From Paracoccus seriniphilus (GTDB lineage Bacteria > Pseudomonadota > Alphaproteobacteria > Rhodobacterales > Rhodobacteraceae), in assembly GCF_028553745.1 (NCBI RefSeq), contig NZ_CP067129.1, positions 1,532,501 to 1,596,500 on the forward strand: DNA of 64,000 bases, read 5' to 3'. Both the position numbers and the translations under genes were made by a program. Positions 8,281-22,538 of the stretch are shown here, one piece after another. Numbering within the stretch: position 1 is the first letter of the stretch; every line of letters begins with the position of its first letter. Under the pieces are notes generated by a model. The model had not been told where the DNA came from. It searched no databases and was given only the letters and a program-made list of their open reading frames with translations.

Positions 8281-10394
8281 CGCAACTGCGTTTCGATCCT
8301 TCCTTGCCGTGGTTGGTTCCTGCCGCTCTGGCGGTGCTGGCATTGCTGGTCATGGTCTTTTCCATCTGGCGCGGATTGCGGGGCTGGCTGTGGCGTGGCT
8401 GTGCCGGTCTGGCCGCCGCAGCGGCACTGGCCGGTCCTGCGATGGAACTGGGGCAGCGTTCAGGTCTGTCCGATATCGTGATCCTGCTTGAGGACCGGAC
8501 CGCCAGTCAGGACCTGGGCGAACGGCCCGGTCAGATCGATGCCGCATCCAAGGATATCGCCCGACAGATCGCGGCCATGCCCGATACCGAGTTGCGCCGG
8601 ATCAGCCTGACCGATGATGTCGATGGCACATTGCTGGCCACGCGGCTTGCCCGCGCCGTGGCTGCCGAACCGGCCAGCCGTCTGGCCGGGGTCATCACGA
8701 TAACTGACGGATTGCTGCATGATTCCGCCATGCTGCCCGAAACGATCGATGCGCCACTTCATGTCCTGCTGACCGGTCAGCCCGATGACTGGGACCGCCG
8801 ACTGGTCATCGAGGAAGCTCCGGCCTTCGCGCTGATCGATCAGGAGGCCCGCATTCGCCTGCGCATTTCCGATGACGGAGAGGTTCCAGCTTCGGCACGC
8901 GCGGGATCGGTCAACCTGCGCATCAGCATCGATGGCGAGGATGAGCAGCTGTTTGCGGTTCCCCTTGATGTCTCGCTGGATCTGCCGGTCACCATTGACC
9001 ATGCCGGTCAGAATGTCGTGCAGATTTCCATTGATGCGCCGGATGCAGGGGACAGGACGGAACTGACCGACCGCAACAACAGCGCGGCGGTCAGCATCAC
9101 CGGAGTCCGCGACCGGCTGCGGGTTCTTCTGGTTTCCGGAGAGCCCCATGCAGGCGAACGCACCTGGCGCAATCTGCTGAAATCGGATGCCGCAGTCGAT
9201 CTGATCCATTTCACGATCCTGCGTCCGCCCGACAAATCCGATGGTGTGCCGGTGGATGAGCTGTCGCTGATCGCCTTTCCGACGCGTGAGCTGTTCCTTG
9301 AACGGATCGATGACTTCGATCTGATCATCTTTGATCGCTATCGTGTGCGCGGAATCCTGCCCCCGGACTACTTCCGCAACATTGTCCGCTATGTCGAGGA
9401 TGGCGGGGCAATCCTGGTCGCCGCCGGCCCCGAGATGGCTGGCGTGGAAAGCCTGAATCTTTCGCCCATGGGGACCATTCTTCCCGCGCGCCCGACGGGT
9501 CGCGTGATCGAACAGCCCTTTCTGCCGCAACTGACGGATGACGGGCGACGCCATCCGGTGACTGCGGGGCTGACTGGCGCACCCGAAGGCAATGAAGAGC
9601 ACTGGGGCCGCTGGTTGCGCATGGCCGAGGTGATCCCCGAAGCAGGCGCGGCCACCGTCATGACCGGAGCCGAGGACAAGCCGCTGTTGGTGATGAATCG
9701 GGTCGGCAAGGGACGGGTCGCGATGCTGACCTCGGATCAGGTCTGGCTGTGGGGGCGTGGCTTTGAGGGTGGCGGCCCTCAGCTTGAGCTGCTGCGGCGC
9801 ATTGCCCATTGGTCGATGAAAGAGCCCGAACTGGAAGAAGAGGCCCTGCTTGCTGATGTTTCGGGCGGGCTGAATGTCCGCTTTACACGCCGCACAATGC
9901 TGGAAAGCGCCGGTCCGCTGGAAATCACCCGCCCGGACGGAGAAACCGAGACGATCTCCTTGCGGGAAACCGAGAAGGGCAGATTTACAGCCAGTTGGAC
10001 AGCGCCTTCGGCAGGGCTGTACCGGTTGCGCGACCATGATCTGGAACGGGTGCTGGCGCTTGGCCCCGCCGCGCCACGCGAGTTCGAACGCACGGTGGCG
10101 GATGAGGCCGGGATGGCGCCGTTGGTGAAAAGCAGCGGCGGCAAGGTGGTGCGATTGTCTGACGGGATTCCCGACCTGCGTGCCGTGAAGGTCGGCGCAC
10201 GGGCCCATGGACGCGGCGTGAGGCGGGACTGGATCGGGATCACACCCCGGGATGCCGCAACCGTCACCGGCCTGCGCCGGAAACCGCTGATGCCCGACTG
10301 GGCATGGCTTTGCCTGATCGCGGGGCTGGCGTTGGCCGGATGGTTGGTCGAGGGACGCAACAGGGACCGATCCTTGCCCCCGAATGGGGCGTGA
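8277..10394 (+). CDS. membrane protein with glutamine-amidotransferase-like domain
   Basis: 705 residues; ATGA overlap with the DUF4159 gene. Transmembrane segments lie near residues 12-33 and 38-58, and one near the C-terminus (about 676-694). The central part (RVLLVSGEPHAGE... FDLIIFDRYRVRGILPPDYF... VEDGGAILVAAGPEM) resembles the class I amidotransferase-like fold of the BatA/vWA membrane proteins. It is the last gene of the MoxR operon. No catalytic Cys is evident in the expected nucleophile position, so an enzymatic role is doubtful. Confidence 0.85.
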   Translation: MTQLRFDPSLPWLVPAALAVLALLVMVFSIWRGLRGWLWRGCAGLAAAAALAGPAMELGQRSGLSDIVILLEDRTASQDLGERPGQIDAASKDIARQIAAMPDTELRRISLTDDVDGTLLATRLARAVAAEPASRLAGVITITDGLLHDSAMLPETIDAPLHVLLTGQPDDWDRRLVIEEAPAFALIDQEARIRLRISDDGEVPASARAGSVNLRISIDGEDEQLFAVPLDVSLDLPVTIDHAGQNVVQISIDAPDAGDRTELTDRNNSAAVSITGVRDRLRVLLVSGEPHAGERTWRNLLKSDAAVDLIHFTILRPPDKSDGVPVDELSLIAFPTRELFLERIDDFDLIIFDRYRVRGILPPDYFRNIVRYVEDGGAILVAAGPEMAGVESLNLSPMGTILPARPTGRVIEQPFLPQLTDDGRRHPVTAGLTGAPEGNEEHWGRWLRMAEVIPEAGAATVMTGAEDKPLLVMNRVGKGRVAMLTSDQVWLWGRGFEGGGPQLELLRRIAHWSMKEPELEEEALLADVSGGLNVRFTRRTMLESAGPLEITRPDGETETISLRETEKGRFTASWTAPSAGLYRLRDHDLERVLALGPAAPREFERTVADEAGMAPLVKSSGGKVVRLSDGIPDLRAVKVGARAHGRGVRRDWIGITPRDAATVTGLRRKPLMPDWAWLCLIAGLALAGWLVEGRNRDRSLPPNGA

Positions 10395-10474
10395 CGCCGA
10401 GGGGCGACTGCTGTTAAGCTTGCCAAGTCGCCGCGGCGTTGTTAACCGAACTCAATTCGATCGAAGGAACGCTT

Positions 10475-10954
10475 ATGGCCGACGAAACGCGCAAACCCGC
10501 CCCCTATACCGAGGCTGATCTGTCGTTGATCAAACGCCTCATCCCACATCGCTATCCTTTCCTGCTGATCGACAAGGTGCGCGATATCGTCCCCAACGAG
10601 GGGGCCGTGGGCATCAAGAACGTGACCTGCAACGAGCCTCACTTCCAGGGGCATTTCCCGGCCCGTCCGATCATGCCGGGGGTGACCATTGTCGAGGCCA
10701 TGGCCCAGACATCCGCCGTCGTCGTCGGGATCAGCATGGATCTGATCGACAAGCAGATGCTGACCTATTTCATGGGTATCGACAACTGCAAGTTCCGCCG
10801 CATGGTCGTTCCGGGCGATGTTCTGGAACTGCATTGCAAGGTCATGCGCGGCGGCGGGAAAATCTGGAAATTCCATGGCGAGGCCAAGGTGGACGGTCAG
10901 CTTGCCGCCTCGGCCGATTTCACGGCCATGATGGATCTGTCGCCCAATGTCTGA
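10475..10954 (+). CDS. fabZ: 3-hydroxyacyl-[ACP] dehydratase FabZ
   Basis: 159 residues, normal FabZ size. [12 protein letters not shown] is followed by the hot-dog catalytic stretch [19 protein letters not shown] with His60 and Glu74, the expected pair 14 residues apart. It dehydrates 3-hydroxyacyl-ACP in fatty acid elongation. The ATG at 10475 follows GAAGGAAC, a good ribosome site; the in-frame codons upstream are not conserved. It overlaps lpxA by 8 nt and heads the lipid A operon, here without lpxD in front. Confidence 0.97.
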   Translation: MADETRKPAPYTEADLSLIKRLIPHRYPFLLIDKVRDIVPNEGAVGIKNVTCNEPHFQGHFPARPIMPGVTIVEAMAQTSAVVVGISMDLIDKQMLTYFMGIDNCKFRRMVVPGDVLELHCKVMRGGGKIWKFHGEAKVDGQLAASADFTAMMDLSPNV

Positions 10955-11735
10955 GACCGAAATTCACCCCTCGGCCGTGATCGCGCCAGGGGCGGAGCTT
11001 GGTGCCGGGGTCAAGATCGGTCCCTTTTGCGTGGTCGGGCCGCAGGTCCGGCTGAATGACGGGGCGGTTCTGAAATCGCATGTGGTCGTCAGCGGTGACA
11101 CGACGATCGGGGCGGAAACCGAGATTTTCCCCTTTGCCTCGATCGGGGAGGTGCCGCAGGATCTGAAATTTCGCGGCGAGGATGTCCGTCTGGAAATCGG
11201 CGCGCGCAACCGTATCCGTGAATATGTGACGATGAACCCCGGCACCGAAGGTGGCGGCGGGGTGACTGTCATTGGCGATGACGGGTTGTTCATGGCCGGG
11301 GCGCATGTCGCCCATGACTGCAAGCTTGGGAACCGGGTCATTCTGGTCAACAACGCTTCGGTGGCCGGTCATTGCGTGCTGGAAGATGACGTGATCGTGG
11401 GCGGGCTGTCCGGGGTGCATCAATGGGTGCGGATCGGACGCGGGGCCATGATTGGCGCGGTGACCATGGTGACTGCGGATGTCATCCCCTATGGGCTTGT
11501 TCAGGGGCCGCGCGGCCATCTGGACGGGTTGAACCTTGTGGGCCTGAAACGTCGCGGGGCGTCCAGGGCGGATATCATCGCGCTGCGCAACCTGCTGGCC
11601 GATCTGGGGCAGGGGTCATTTCGGGAAACCGCGCGCAGCCGATCCGAAAATGAGGTAACCGCAATGGAGCGCGACATTCTCGAGTTCATTCTGGGGCCGT
11701 CTGATCGCTCTTTCCTGGCACCGAGGCCGGCATGA
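10947..11735 (+). CDS. lpxA: UDP-N-acetylglucosamine acyltransferase LpxA
   Basis: 262 residues of left-handed beta-helix hexapeptide repeats (residues 5-185) then a helical C-terminus. The catalytic His is in AHDCKLGN (His123). LpxA adds the first 3-hydroxyacyl chain to UDP-GlcNAc, the first step of lipid A synthesis in the cytoplasm. It overlaps fabZ (8 nt) and lpxI (4 nt, ATGA). Confidence 0.97.
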   Translation: MSETEIHPSAVIAPGAELGAGVKIGPFCVVGPQVRLNDGAVLKSHVVVSGDTTIGAETEIFPFASIGEVPQDLKFRGEDVRLEIGARNRIREYVTMNPGTEGGGGVTVIGDDGLFMAGAHVAHDCKLGNRVILVNNASVAGHCVLEDDVIVGGLSGVHQWVRIGRGAMIGAVTMVTADVIPYGLVQGPRGHLDGLNLVGLKRRGASRADIIALRNLLADLGQGSFRETARSRSENEVTAMERDILEFILGPSDRSFLAPRPA

Positions 11736-12529
11736 GCAGAACCGCCGTGATTGCAGGGCAGGGTGCCCTTGCCGAAACCGTCGTCGCCGCGCTGGATGCA
11801 CCTCTGGTCTATGCGCTGGAAGGCTTCGAACCCGGAATTCCGGCCCAGCCCTTCCGGCTGGAGCGGCTGGTGCCCTTTCTCGATTCTCTGGTCGAGGCCC
11901 GGGTCGAGAATGTCGTCTTTGCCGGTGCCATCCGCCGTCCCCGACTGGATCCCGAGGCCTTTGATGCCAGAACGGCGCAACTGGTTCCCCGTATCCTGAC
12001 CGCCATGCAATCGGGCGATGACGCCGCGCTGCGTGAGGTTCTGGATATCTTCGAGGAACATGATCTTTCCGTGCGCGGTGTGGACGAACTCTTGCCCGAT
12101 CTGGTCCCCGCAGCCGGTATTCTGACCGGCGCGCCAAGCGAAGCGGACCGGCGCGATGCCGAACAGGCTGCCCGCATCCTGCGGGGCACAGGAGAATTCG
12201 ACATCGGTCAGGGGGTCGTCGTTGCGCAGGGGCTGTGCCTTGCCATCGAAACCTTGCCCGGCACCGCCGCCATGCTGGAATTTGCGGGCCGCCATCGTGA
12301 TCTGAAACCCGATCCCGCCGGATCCAAAGGCGTCTTCTACAAGGCCCCCAAGCCGACGCAGGACCGTCGTATCGACCTGCCAACCATCGGACCCGAGACT
12401 GTCTCTCAGGCAGTGGCGGCAGGATTGGCAGGGATCGCATGGCAGGCGGGCGGCGTTATTGTCCTTGAGCGTGACAAGACGGTTGCACGTGCCAGCAATG
12501 CCGGGTTGTTCCTGTGGGCCCGCGACTGA
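11732..12529 (+). CDS. lpxI: UDP-2,3-diacylglucosamine diphosphatase LpxI
   Basis: 265 residues of the LpxI (DUF1009) family: an N-terminal Rossmann-like part (TAVIAGQGALAE) and a C-terminal domain with GVVVAQGLCLAIETLPGT and GSKGVFYKAPKPTQDRRIDLPTIGP. LpxI hydrolyses UDP-2,3-diacylglucosamine to lipid X and replaces LpxH in alphaproteobacteria. It lies between lpxA and lpxB as expected. Confidence 0.96.
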   Translation: MSRTAVIAGQGALAETVVAALDAPLVYALEGFEPGIPAQPFRLERLVPFLDSLVEARVENVVFAGAIRRPRLDPEAFDARTAQLVPRILTAMQSGDDAALREVLDIFEEHDLSVRGVDELLPDLVPAAGILTGAPSEADRRDAEQAARILRGTGEFDIGQGVVVAQGLCLAIETLPGTAAMLEFAGRHRDLKPDPAGSKGVFYKAPKPTQDRRIDLPTIGPETVSQAVAAGLAGIAWQAGGVIVLERDKTVARASNAGLFLWARD

Positions 12530-12609
12530 TCGGCTGACTGTCGGGAAAGCTCCGGGCAGTCTTTGTTTCTGGGAACGCCTGAACAGGGCATACGGACTGG
12601 AGGCCAGAG

Positions 12610-13752
12610 ATGAAGTTCTTCGTGATCGCGGGCGAGCCTTCCGGTGACCAATTGGGCGCGGCGCTGATGGCGGGGCTGCGCGAATTGTGCCCCGAGGTCG
12701 AATTCATCGGCATAGGCGGGCCACAGATGCAGGCACAGGGATTGTCATCGCTGTTCCCGATGGAAGAACTGAGCCTGATGGGCCTGTGGGAAGTCCTGCC
12801 GAAATACCGACAGCTGAAGCGACGCATCGCGCAAACCGCCGCCGCCGTGGCAGAGACACAGCCCGCCGCATTGATCACCATCGACAGTCCCGATTTCTGC
12901 CTGCGTGTCGCCGCGGCCGCGCGCGAAGCGGATGCGAAGCTGCGCACCGTCCATTATGTTGCGCCCTCGGTCTGGGCATGGCGGCCCGGGCGCGCGGTGA
13001 AGATGGCCAAGGTCATCGATCATGTTCTGGCAATCCTTCCCTTCGAGCCACCGTTGATGCAGGCCGCCGGCATGACTTGCGACTTTGTCGGACATCCGGT
13101 TGCCACGGCGAGGGTTGCTGGTGCGGATGAAGCCGCGCTGTTTCGCGACCGGCATGGGATCGCCGCCGATGCCCCGCTTGTTCTCTGCCTGCCGGGATCG
13201 CGCAAGTCCGAGGTTGGCCGTCTGGCGTCCCGCTTTGACGAAGCGCTGATCCGGTTGCGCGACCGGGTGCCGGAATTGCGGGTCGTTCTGCCCACCGTTC
13301 CCGGCGTTGTCCATATGGTGCGCGACATGGCGCGACGCTGGCCCACGGCGCCCATCGTGGTCGAGGAGCGAGATGAAAAGCAGGCCGCTTTCGCCGCGGC
13401 GGATCTGGCCCTTGCGGCCTCGGGGACGGTCAGCCTGGAACTGGCGGCCAATCATGTGCCGATGGTGATCGGCTATGACATGGCCCCGATCAGCCGGATG
13501 ATCATCGGCATGCTGTTGCGCACCGATACGGTCACCTTGGTCAATCTGGTCAGCGAGACCCGGGCGGTGCCGGAATTCCTGGGCCGCGAGTGCCAGCCCG
13601 GGCCGATCGCCGAGGCGCTTCAGGCAGTGCTTGAAGAAAAGATCACCCGCAAGGCCCAGCTGGATGCCATGGAACTGACCATGGATCGCCTTGGAAAAGG
13701 GGGTGAGGCGCCGGGACTGCGGGCTGCACGTTCGGTTCTGGCAGCGATCTGA
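12610..13752 (+). CDS. lpxB: lipid-A-disaccharide synthase LpxB
   Basis: 380 residues of the GT19 family. The N-terminus KFFVIAGEPSGDQLGA, YVAPSVWAWRPGR and the C-terminal ALAASGTVSLELA are LpxB hallmarks. It joins lipid X and UDP-diacyl-GlcN to form the beta-1,6 disaccharide at the inner membrane. GGAGG lies upstream of the ATG. Gap to lpxI is 80 nt. It is the last gene of the lipid A set. Confidence 0.97.
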   Translation: MKFFVIAGEPSGDQLGAALMAGLRELCPEVEFIGIGGPQMQAQGLSSLFPMEELSLMGLWEVLPKYRQLKRRIAQTAAAVAETQPAALITIDSPDFCLRVAAAAREADAKLRTVHYVAPSVWAWRPGRAVKMAKVIDHVLAILPFEPPLMQAAGMTCDFVGHPVATARVAGADEAALFRDRHGIAADAPLVLCLPGSRKSEVGRLASRFDEALIRLRDRVPELRVVLPTVPGVVHMVRDMARRWPTAPIVVEERDEKQAAFAAADLALAASGTVSLELAANHVPMVIGYDMAPISRMIIGMLLRTDTVTLVNLVSETRAVPEFLGRECQPGPIAEALQAVLEEKITRKAQLDAMELTMDRLGKGGEAPGLRAARSVLAAI

Positions 13753-13873
13753 GGGCACTTGGCACCATCGTCTCGGCATGTCAGGCCATTCGCGTCATCG
13801 CGGGAAAAGGTCTGGCCGGCCACGACAGCCAGGGTGGATGCCGGCGTCCTGCAATATCCCTGAAGGAAATGAT

Positions 13874-13947
13874 TGGAGCGGGTAGCGGGAATCGAACCCG
13901 CGCCAAGAGCTTGGGAAGCTCGTGTGATACCATTTCACCATACCCGC
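13874..13947 (-). tRNA. tRNA-Gly (CCC anticodon)
   Basis: A full cloverleaf reads on the minus strand from 13947: acceptor GCGGGTA/TACCCGC, D arm GTGA/TCAC, anticodon loop TTCCCAA giving CCC, T arm GCGGG TTCGATT CCCGC, discriminator T and encoded CCA. The sequence resembles bacterial tRNA-Gly(CCC). The top pair of the anticodon stem looks mismatched (C-U). Confidence 0.93.
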
Positions 13948-14095
13948 GCACCATTTGAATACTGTCTGGAAACGTCTCCTGCAAGAGGGAAACAGGCAGA
14001 TTTTTGCCCGCGGCAACCGCCTTCGACGACAGATTGACCCCGGCGTCCAAAACCCGAACAACATGGGGGAAAATCAAAGCAAGGGAATCTGTCTG

Positions 14096-15082
14096 ATGGT
14101 CCGTTCATATCACCGCCGTGCCTTTTGCGCCGCGACAGCAATCGGCCTGGCCTGCCTGAGCCTGCCTGCCATGGCGCAGGAATGGCCCACCGCGCCGCTA
14201 CACCTGTTTGTCGGCTTTCCGGCCGGTTCCTCGCCCGATACGATTGCACGTCTTGTCGCCGAGCCGCTGTCCGAGGCTTTGGGGCAACCGGTCGTTGTCG
14301 AGAACAAGCCGGGCGCCGGTGGCGTGATCGGTGTTCAGCAGATGCTTGCGCAGCAGGACGGCGGACTCAGCTTCGGCATCACCATCAATGGACCGCTGAC
14401 GACGGCCCCGCGCCTGATTGCGGATCTTGGCTATGATCCGGCCAGCGACATTGCCCCGGTCGGCCTGATCGCCACCAGCCCGCTGGTTCTTGTGGTCGGC
14501 AGCGATTTCCCCGCCGATGACGCCGCCGCCTTTATCGAGGATGCCAGGGCACATCCGGGAGAAATCAGCTATGGTTCGGTGGGACAGGGGTCGGGCGCGC
14601 ATCTGACCGCCGAGCTGTTTGCTTCGGAGGCCGGGATCGAGCTGTTCCATATTCCCTTCCAAAGCTATGCCGAGGTGACGACCTCGATCCTGGGCGGCGA
14701 GATCGACACCGGTTTCATGGCCCCTTCGGCGGCCGTGGCCCATGTCGAAGCCGGCAAGATGAAGATGCTGGGGATCACCTCGTCAGAACCCTTTGCTCAG
14801 GTGCCCGATGTGCCGGTTCTGGCCGGGCAGGCGGGTCTGCCTGATGATTTCCGCGCCGAACTCTGGAACGCCTTCATTGCCCCTGCCGGTACGGATGAAG
14901 CGGTCGTCCAGAGGTTGAATGCCGAACTGGGCAGGATACTGGCCGATCCCGAGGTGCAGGAAAAGCTGCTGGCCATCGGCTGGCAGACAGCGCCCGGAAC
15001 TCCGCAGGATCTGTCCCGGCGGATTGCCGAGGATACCGCCATGTGGGGCGAGGTGATCGACAAGACCCAGACAGAGGACTAA
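14096..15082 (+). CDS. tripartite tricarboxylate transporter substrate-binding protein (TctC family)
   Basis: 328 residues. A signal peptide ends at PAMA|QEWP (about residue 27). Family motifs are FPAGSSPDTIARLVAEPLSEALGQPVVVENKPGAGG and YGSVGQGSGAHL. This periplasmic Bug-type receptor delivers a carboxylate, or a similar small acid, to the TctAB membrane pair encoded next. The substrate cannot be read from sequence. The ATG at 14096 is used because the signal peptide begins there and AAGGGA precedes it; an open frame upstream runs into the tRNA side. Confidence 0.94.
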   Translation: MVRSYHRRAFCAATAIGLACLSLPAMAQEWPTAPLHLFVGFPAGSSPDTIARLVAEPLSEALGQPVVVENKPGAGGVIGVQQMLAQQDGGLSFGITINGPLTTAPRLIADLGYDPASDIAPVGLIATSPLVLVVGSDFPADDAAAFIEDARAHPGEISYGSVGQGSGAHLTAELFASEAGIELFHIPFQSYAEVTTSILGGEIDTGFMAPSAAVAHVEAGKMKMLGITSSEPFAQVPDVPVLAGQAGLPDDFRAELWNAFIAPAGTDEAVVQRLNAELGRILADPEVQEKLLAIGWQTAPGTPQDLSRRIAEDTAMWGEVIDKTQTED

Positions 15083-15112
15083 ACCGCCGGAAAACATGAA
15101 AAGAGCGGTTTC

Positions 15113-15559
15113 ATGCAACGTGACTATCAAGACCTTCTATGGGGGGCGATCCTTGCGCTGTTCGGGCTGGCGGTGGCTGCATATGCCGCCGCCCACTACG
15201 AGATCGGTAGCCTGCGCCGCATGGGACCGGGTTTCTTTCCCGTGGTTCTGGGCGTGATACTGACCGCCCTGGGAGGCGTGATCACCGTTTCCGCATGGAG
15301 CCGCGCCGGCGTGCCCCAGCCCTTCGCATGGCGCGAAGGGATGGGCGTCATTCTGTCACTGGTGGTCTTTGCCGTGCTGATGCCACGCCTGGGCATTGTT
15401 GCGACCACGGCGCTTACAACCCTGATCTCCAGTTCCGTGGCACCGCGAGCAGGTGTCAGTTGGCGCCTTGTCCTTTGCGCGGCAGTCACCTTGCTGACAT
15501 GGGCGGTCTTTGTTCTGGCACTGGACATGACGATCCCCGTCTGGCCATGGAGTCGCTGA
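15113..15559 (+). CDS. tripartite tricarboxylate transporter small membrane subunit (TctB family)
   Basis: 148 residues with four hydrophobic segments (about 9-28, 38-58, 74-92, 116-136) and the conserved GPGFFPVVLG stretch of TctB/DUF1468 proteins. It lies 30 nt after the receptor gene and 1 nt before TctA, forming one operon. TctB is the poorly conserved small inner-membrane partner of TctA. Confidence 0.92.
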   Translation: MQRDYQDLLWGAILALFGLAVAAYAAAHYEIGSLRRMGPGFFPVVLGVILTALGGVITVSAWSRAGVPQPFAWREGMGVILSLVVFAVLMPRLGIVATTALTTLISSSVAPRAGVSWRLVLCAAVTLLTWAVFVLALDMTIPVWPWSR

Positions 15560-15560
15560 C

Positions 15561-17102
15561 ATGAACACTCTTGAAGGTCTGGCGCATGGATTGTCGGTGG
15601 CACTGCAGCCCTCGGTGCTTGTCTACAGTCTGTTCGGTGCCCTGCTGGGCACATTCGTCGGGGTTCTGCCCGGCATTGGCGCCATGGCCGCGATCACGCT
15701 GCTGCTGCCGATCACCTATTACATTTCTTCCGAGGCCGCTCTGGTGATGCTGGCCGGGGTCTATTACGGCGCGCAATATGGCGGCGCAGTGGCCTCGATC
15801 CTGCTGCGCTTGCCGGGAACGCCGCAATCGGCGGTGACCACGCTGGATGGCTATCCCATGGCTCAGCAGGGACGCGCCGGGGTGGCCCTGTTCACCTCGA
15901 TGATCTCGTCCTTTTCTGGCTCGATGCTCGGAATTGTCATTCTTGTGCTGCTGGCGGGATGGCTGGCCGAGGTGGCCACCATGTTCGGCGCAGCGGAATA
16001 TGCGGCGATGATGATCATGGGGCTGGTTGCTGCGGCAACCGTGGGGGCGGGCAGCCCCGCGAAAAGCCTGGCCATGGTCGTGGCTGGACTGATCCTGGGC
16101 TGCGTGGGCACCGATGTGAATTCGGGCGCGCAACGTTTCACCTTTGGCCAGACGCAATTGCTGGACGGTATCAACCTGGTTGCCCTGGCAATGGGGCTGT
16201 TCGGCGTCGCCGAGGTGATCGCCAATATCCGCAAGGCCGACCGGCACGGCCCGCCCGACCGGATTTCCCTGCGCCAACTGGTCCCGCAGCGGCATGAACT
16301 GCGCAAGATGATCGCGCCGATCACGCGCGGCACGACCCTGGGCGGTTTTTTTGGCGCATTGCCCGGCACCGGCTCGACGATTTCCTCATTCCTCAGCTAT
16401 GCGCTGGAGCGGCGGATTTCCCGCCATCCCGAGCGCTTCGGCAAGGGCGAGATCGCGGGCATCGCCGGACCCGAAGCGGCCAATAACTCGGCCGCGATCA
16501 CCGCCTTTGTCCCGACCCTGACCCTGGGGATACCGGGAGACCCGATCATGGCCCTGATGTTGGGCGCGCTGGTCATCCATGGCATCCAACCCGGCCCGAT
16601 GATGCTGGAGGCCCGCCCGGATATGTTCTGGGGGTTGGTGGCCAGTTTCGGGATCGGGAATCTGTTCCTGCTGATCCTCAACCTGCCGCTTATCGGCATC
16701 TGGGTCTCGATGCTGCGCATTCCCTTCAGATGGCTATATCCGGCGATCATCGTCTTCATCTGTCTGGGCGTCTATTCCGTGCGCGGGGCGACCTTTGATA
16801 TTGCCATGGTCGCGGGTATTGGCGCGATCGGCTATCTTCTGGCGCTGGCATCCTTCAGCCCGGCGATGCTGCTGCTGGGTTTCGTGCTGGGACCGCTGAT
16901 AGAAACCAATCTGCGCCGGGCGCTGCTGATTTCGCGCGGCGATCCCATGGTCTTCATCGAACGTCCGATTGCCTGCCTGTTCGTCATGGCAACCGTGGCG
17001 CTTGTCGGCTTTACCACCATCAAGGCCGTTTCCAGGAACAGGGCGGCGCGACGTCAAATCGCTGCAGCCGCGGCACCGCAACAGGAGGATGACAGAACAT
17101 GA
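15561..17102 (+). CDS. tripartite tricarboxylate transporter large permease (TctA family)
   Basis: 513 residues, typical of TctA, with 11-12 predicted membrane spans. The N-terminal GTFVGVLPGIGAMAAITLLLPITYY, LRLPGTPQSAVTTLDGYPMA, and the repeated GALPGTGSTISSF motif in the second half are family signatures. The pair of PG(I/T)G motifs reflects internal duplication. It is an ion-coupled importer in the inner membrane. Confidence 0.96.
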   Translation: MNTLEGLAHGLSVALQPSVLVYSLFGALLGTFVGVLPGIGAMAAITLLLPITYYISSEAALVMLAGVYYGAQYGGAVASILLRLPGTPQSAVTTLDGYPMAQQGRAGVALFTSMISSFSGSMLGIVILVLLAGWLAEVATMFGAAEYAAMMIMGLVAAATVGAGSPAKSLAMVVAGLILGCVGTDVNSGAQRFTFGQTQLLDGINLVALAMGLFGVAEVIANIRKADRHGPPDRISLRQLVPQRHELRKMIAPITRGTTLGGFFGALPGTGSTISSFLSYALERRISRHPERFGKGEIAGIAGPEAANNSAAITAFVPTLTLGIPGDPIMALMLGALVIHGIQPGPMMLEARPDMFWGLVASFGIGNLFLLILNLPLIGIWVSMLRIPFRWLYPAIIVFICLGVYSVRGATFDIAMVAGIGAIGYLLALASFSPAMLLLGFVLGPLIETNLRRALLISRGDPMVFIERPIACLFVMATVALVGFTTIKAVSRNRAARRQIAAAAAPQQEDDRT

Positions 17103-17575
17103 CGAACGCCCCGGATCAATTTGACATTTCCATCGGGAATCCGCTGTCATCCGAGCTTGATCTGTTGTTTGAACGCCATGTCGTGGCAATGCATGCGGAC
17201 ACCCCACCGGAATCCATCCACATGATGCCGCGCGAAACGCTGGTTTCACCCGAAATCACATTCTTCGTCATGCGGCGCGGGCCCAAGCCGGTCGCCATGG
17301 GCGCGTTGAAGAGGCTGGATCCTTCGCATGGCGAGCTGAAATCCATGCACGTCCTGTCGGAACTGCGCGGGCAGGGGCTGTCGCGGCGCCTGCTCGACCA
17401 TATGGTCGCCCATGCCCGTGCGCAGGGGCTGCGCCGCCTGTCGTTGGAAACCGGCGCGCAACCCAGCTTTCAGGCCGCGCGCGGCCTGTATCAGCGGGCG
17501 GGGTTTGCCGAATGCCCGCCTTTTGCAAACTATCGTCTGGACCCCAACAGCGTCTATATGACCCTGATGCTCTAG
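17099..17575 (+). CDS. GNAT-family N-acetyltransferase
   Basis: 158 residues. Acetyl-CoA-binding motif A is visible as LRGQGLSRRLLDHMVAHARAQG (about residues 82-103), with SMHVLSELRG before it and YQRAGFAECPPFANY at the end. The ATG overlaps the TctA stop (ATGA), so it is translationally coupled to the transporter. Its acceptor substrate is unknown; it could modify the transported compound or be a passenger. Confidence 0.92.
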   Translation: MTNAPDQFDISIGNPLSSELDLLFERHVVAMHADTPPESIHMMPRETLVSPEITFFVMRRGPKPVAMGALKRLDPSHGELKSMHVLSELRGQGLSRRLLDHMVAHARAQGLRRLSLETGAQPSFQAARGLYQRAGFAECPPFANYRLDPNSVYMTLML

Positions 17576-17669
17576 GCGAATTGCGTGAATCAGTGGCGGT
17601 GCAGAAGGTTTCGGTCAAAAAGCACGTTGACATGATGGGGAAATTTGACGGATACCACGCCACGAATGC

Positions 17670-17747
17670 GGGCCGTTAGCTCAGCTGGATTAGAGCAGGG
17701 AACTTCTAATTCTCAGGTCGGGGGTTCGAGTCCTCCACGGCTCGCCA
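17670..17747 (+). tRNA. tRNA-Arg (UCU anticodon)
   Basis: Acceptor GGGCCGT/ACGGCTC with one G-U pair, D arm GCTC/GAGC, anticodon loop CTTCTAA giving TCT, T arm GGGGG TTCGAGT CCTCC, discriminator G and encoded CCA at 17745-17747. It is the only feature between the TTT operon and ligA. No duplicated 3' end was noticed that would mark an integrated element. Confidence 0.95.
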
Positions 17748-22459
<4,712 letters not shown>

Positions 22460-22538
22460 ATTGTTAAGATGTTCCTAAAAAGTTCTTTACAGAGGGAACA
22501 TCATATGAGAACAAAGAGGCAACAGAGAGGAGTTGCCC

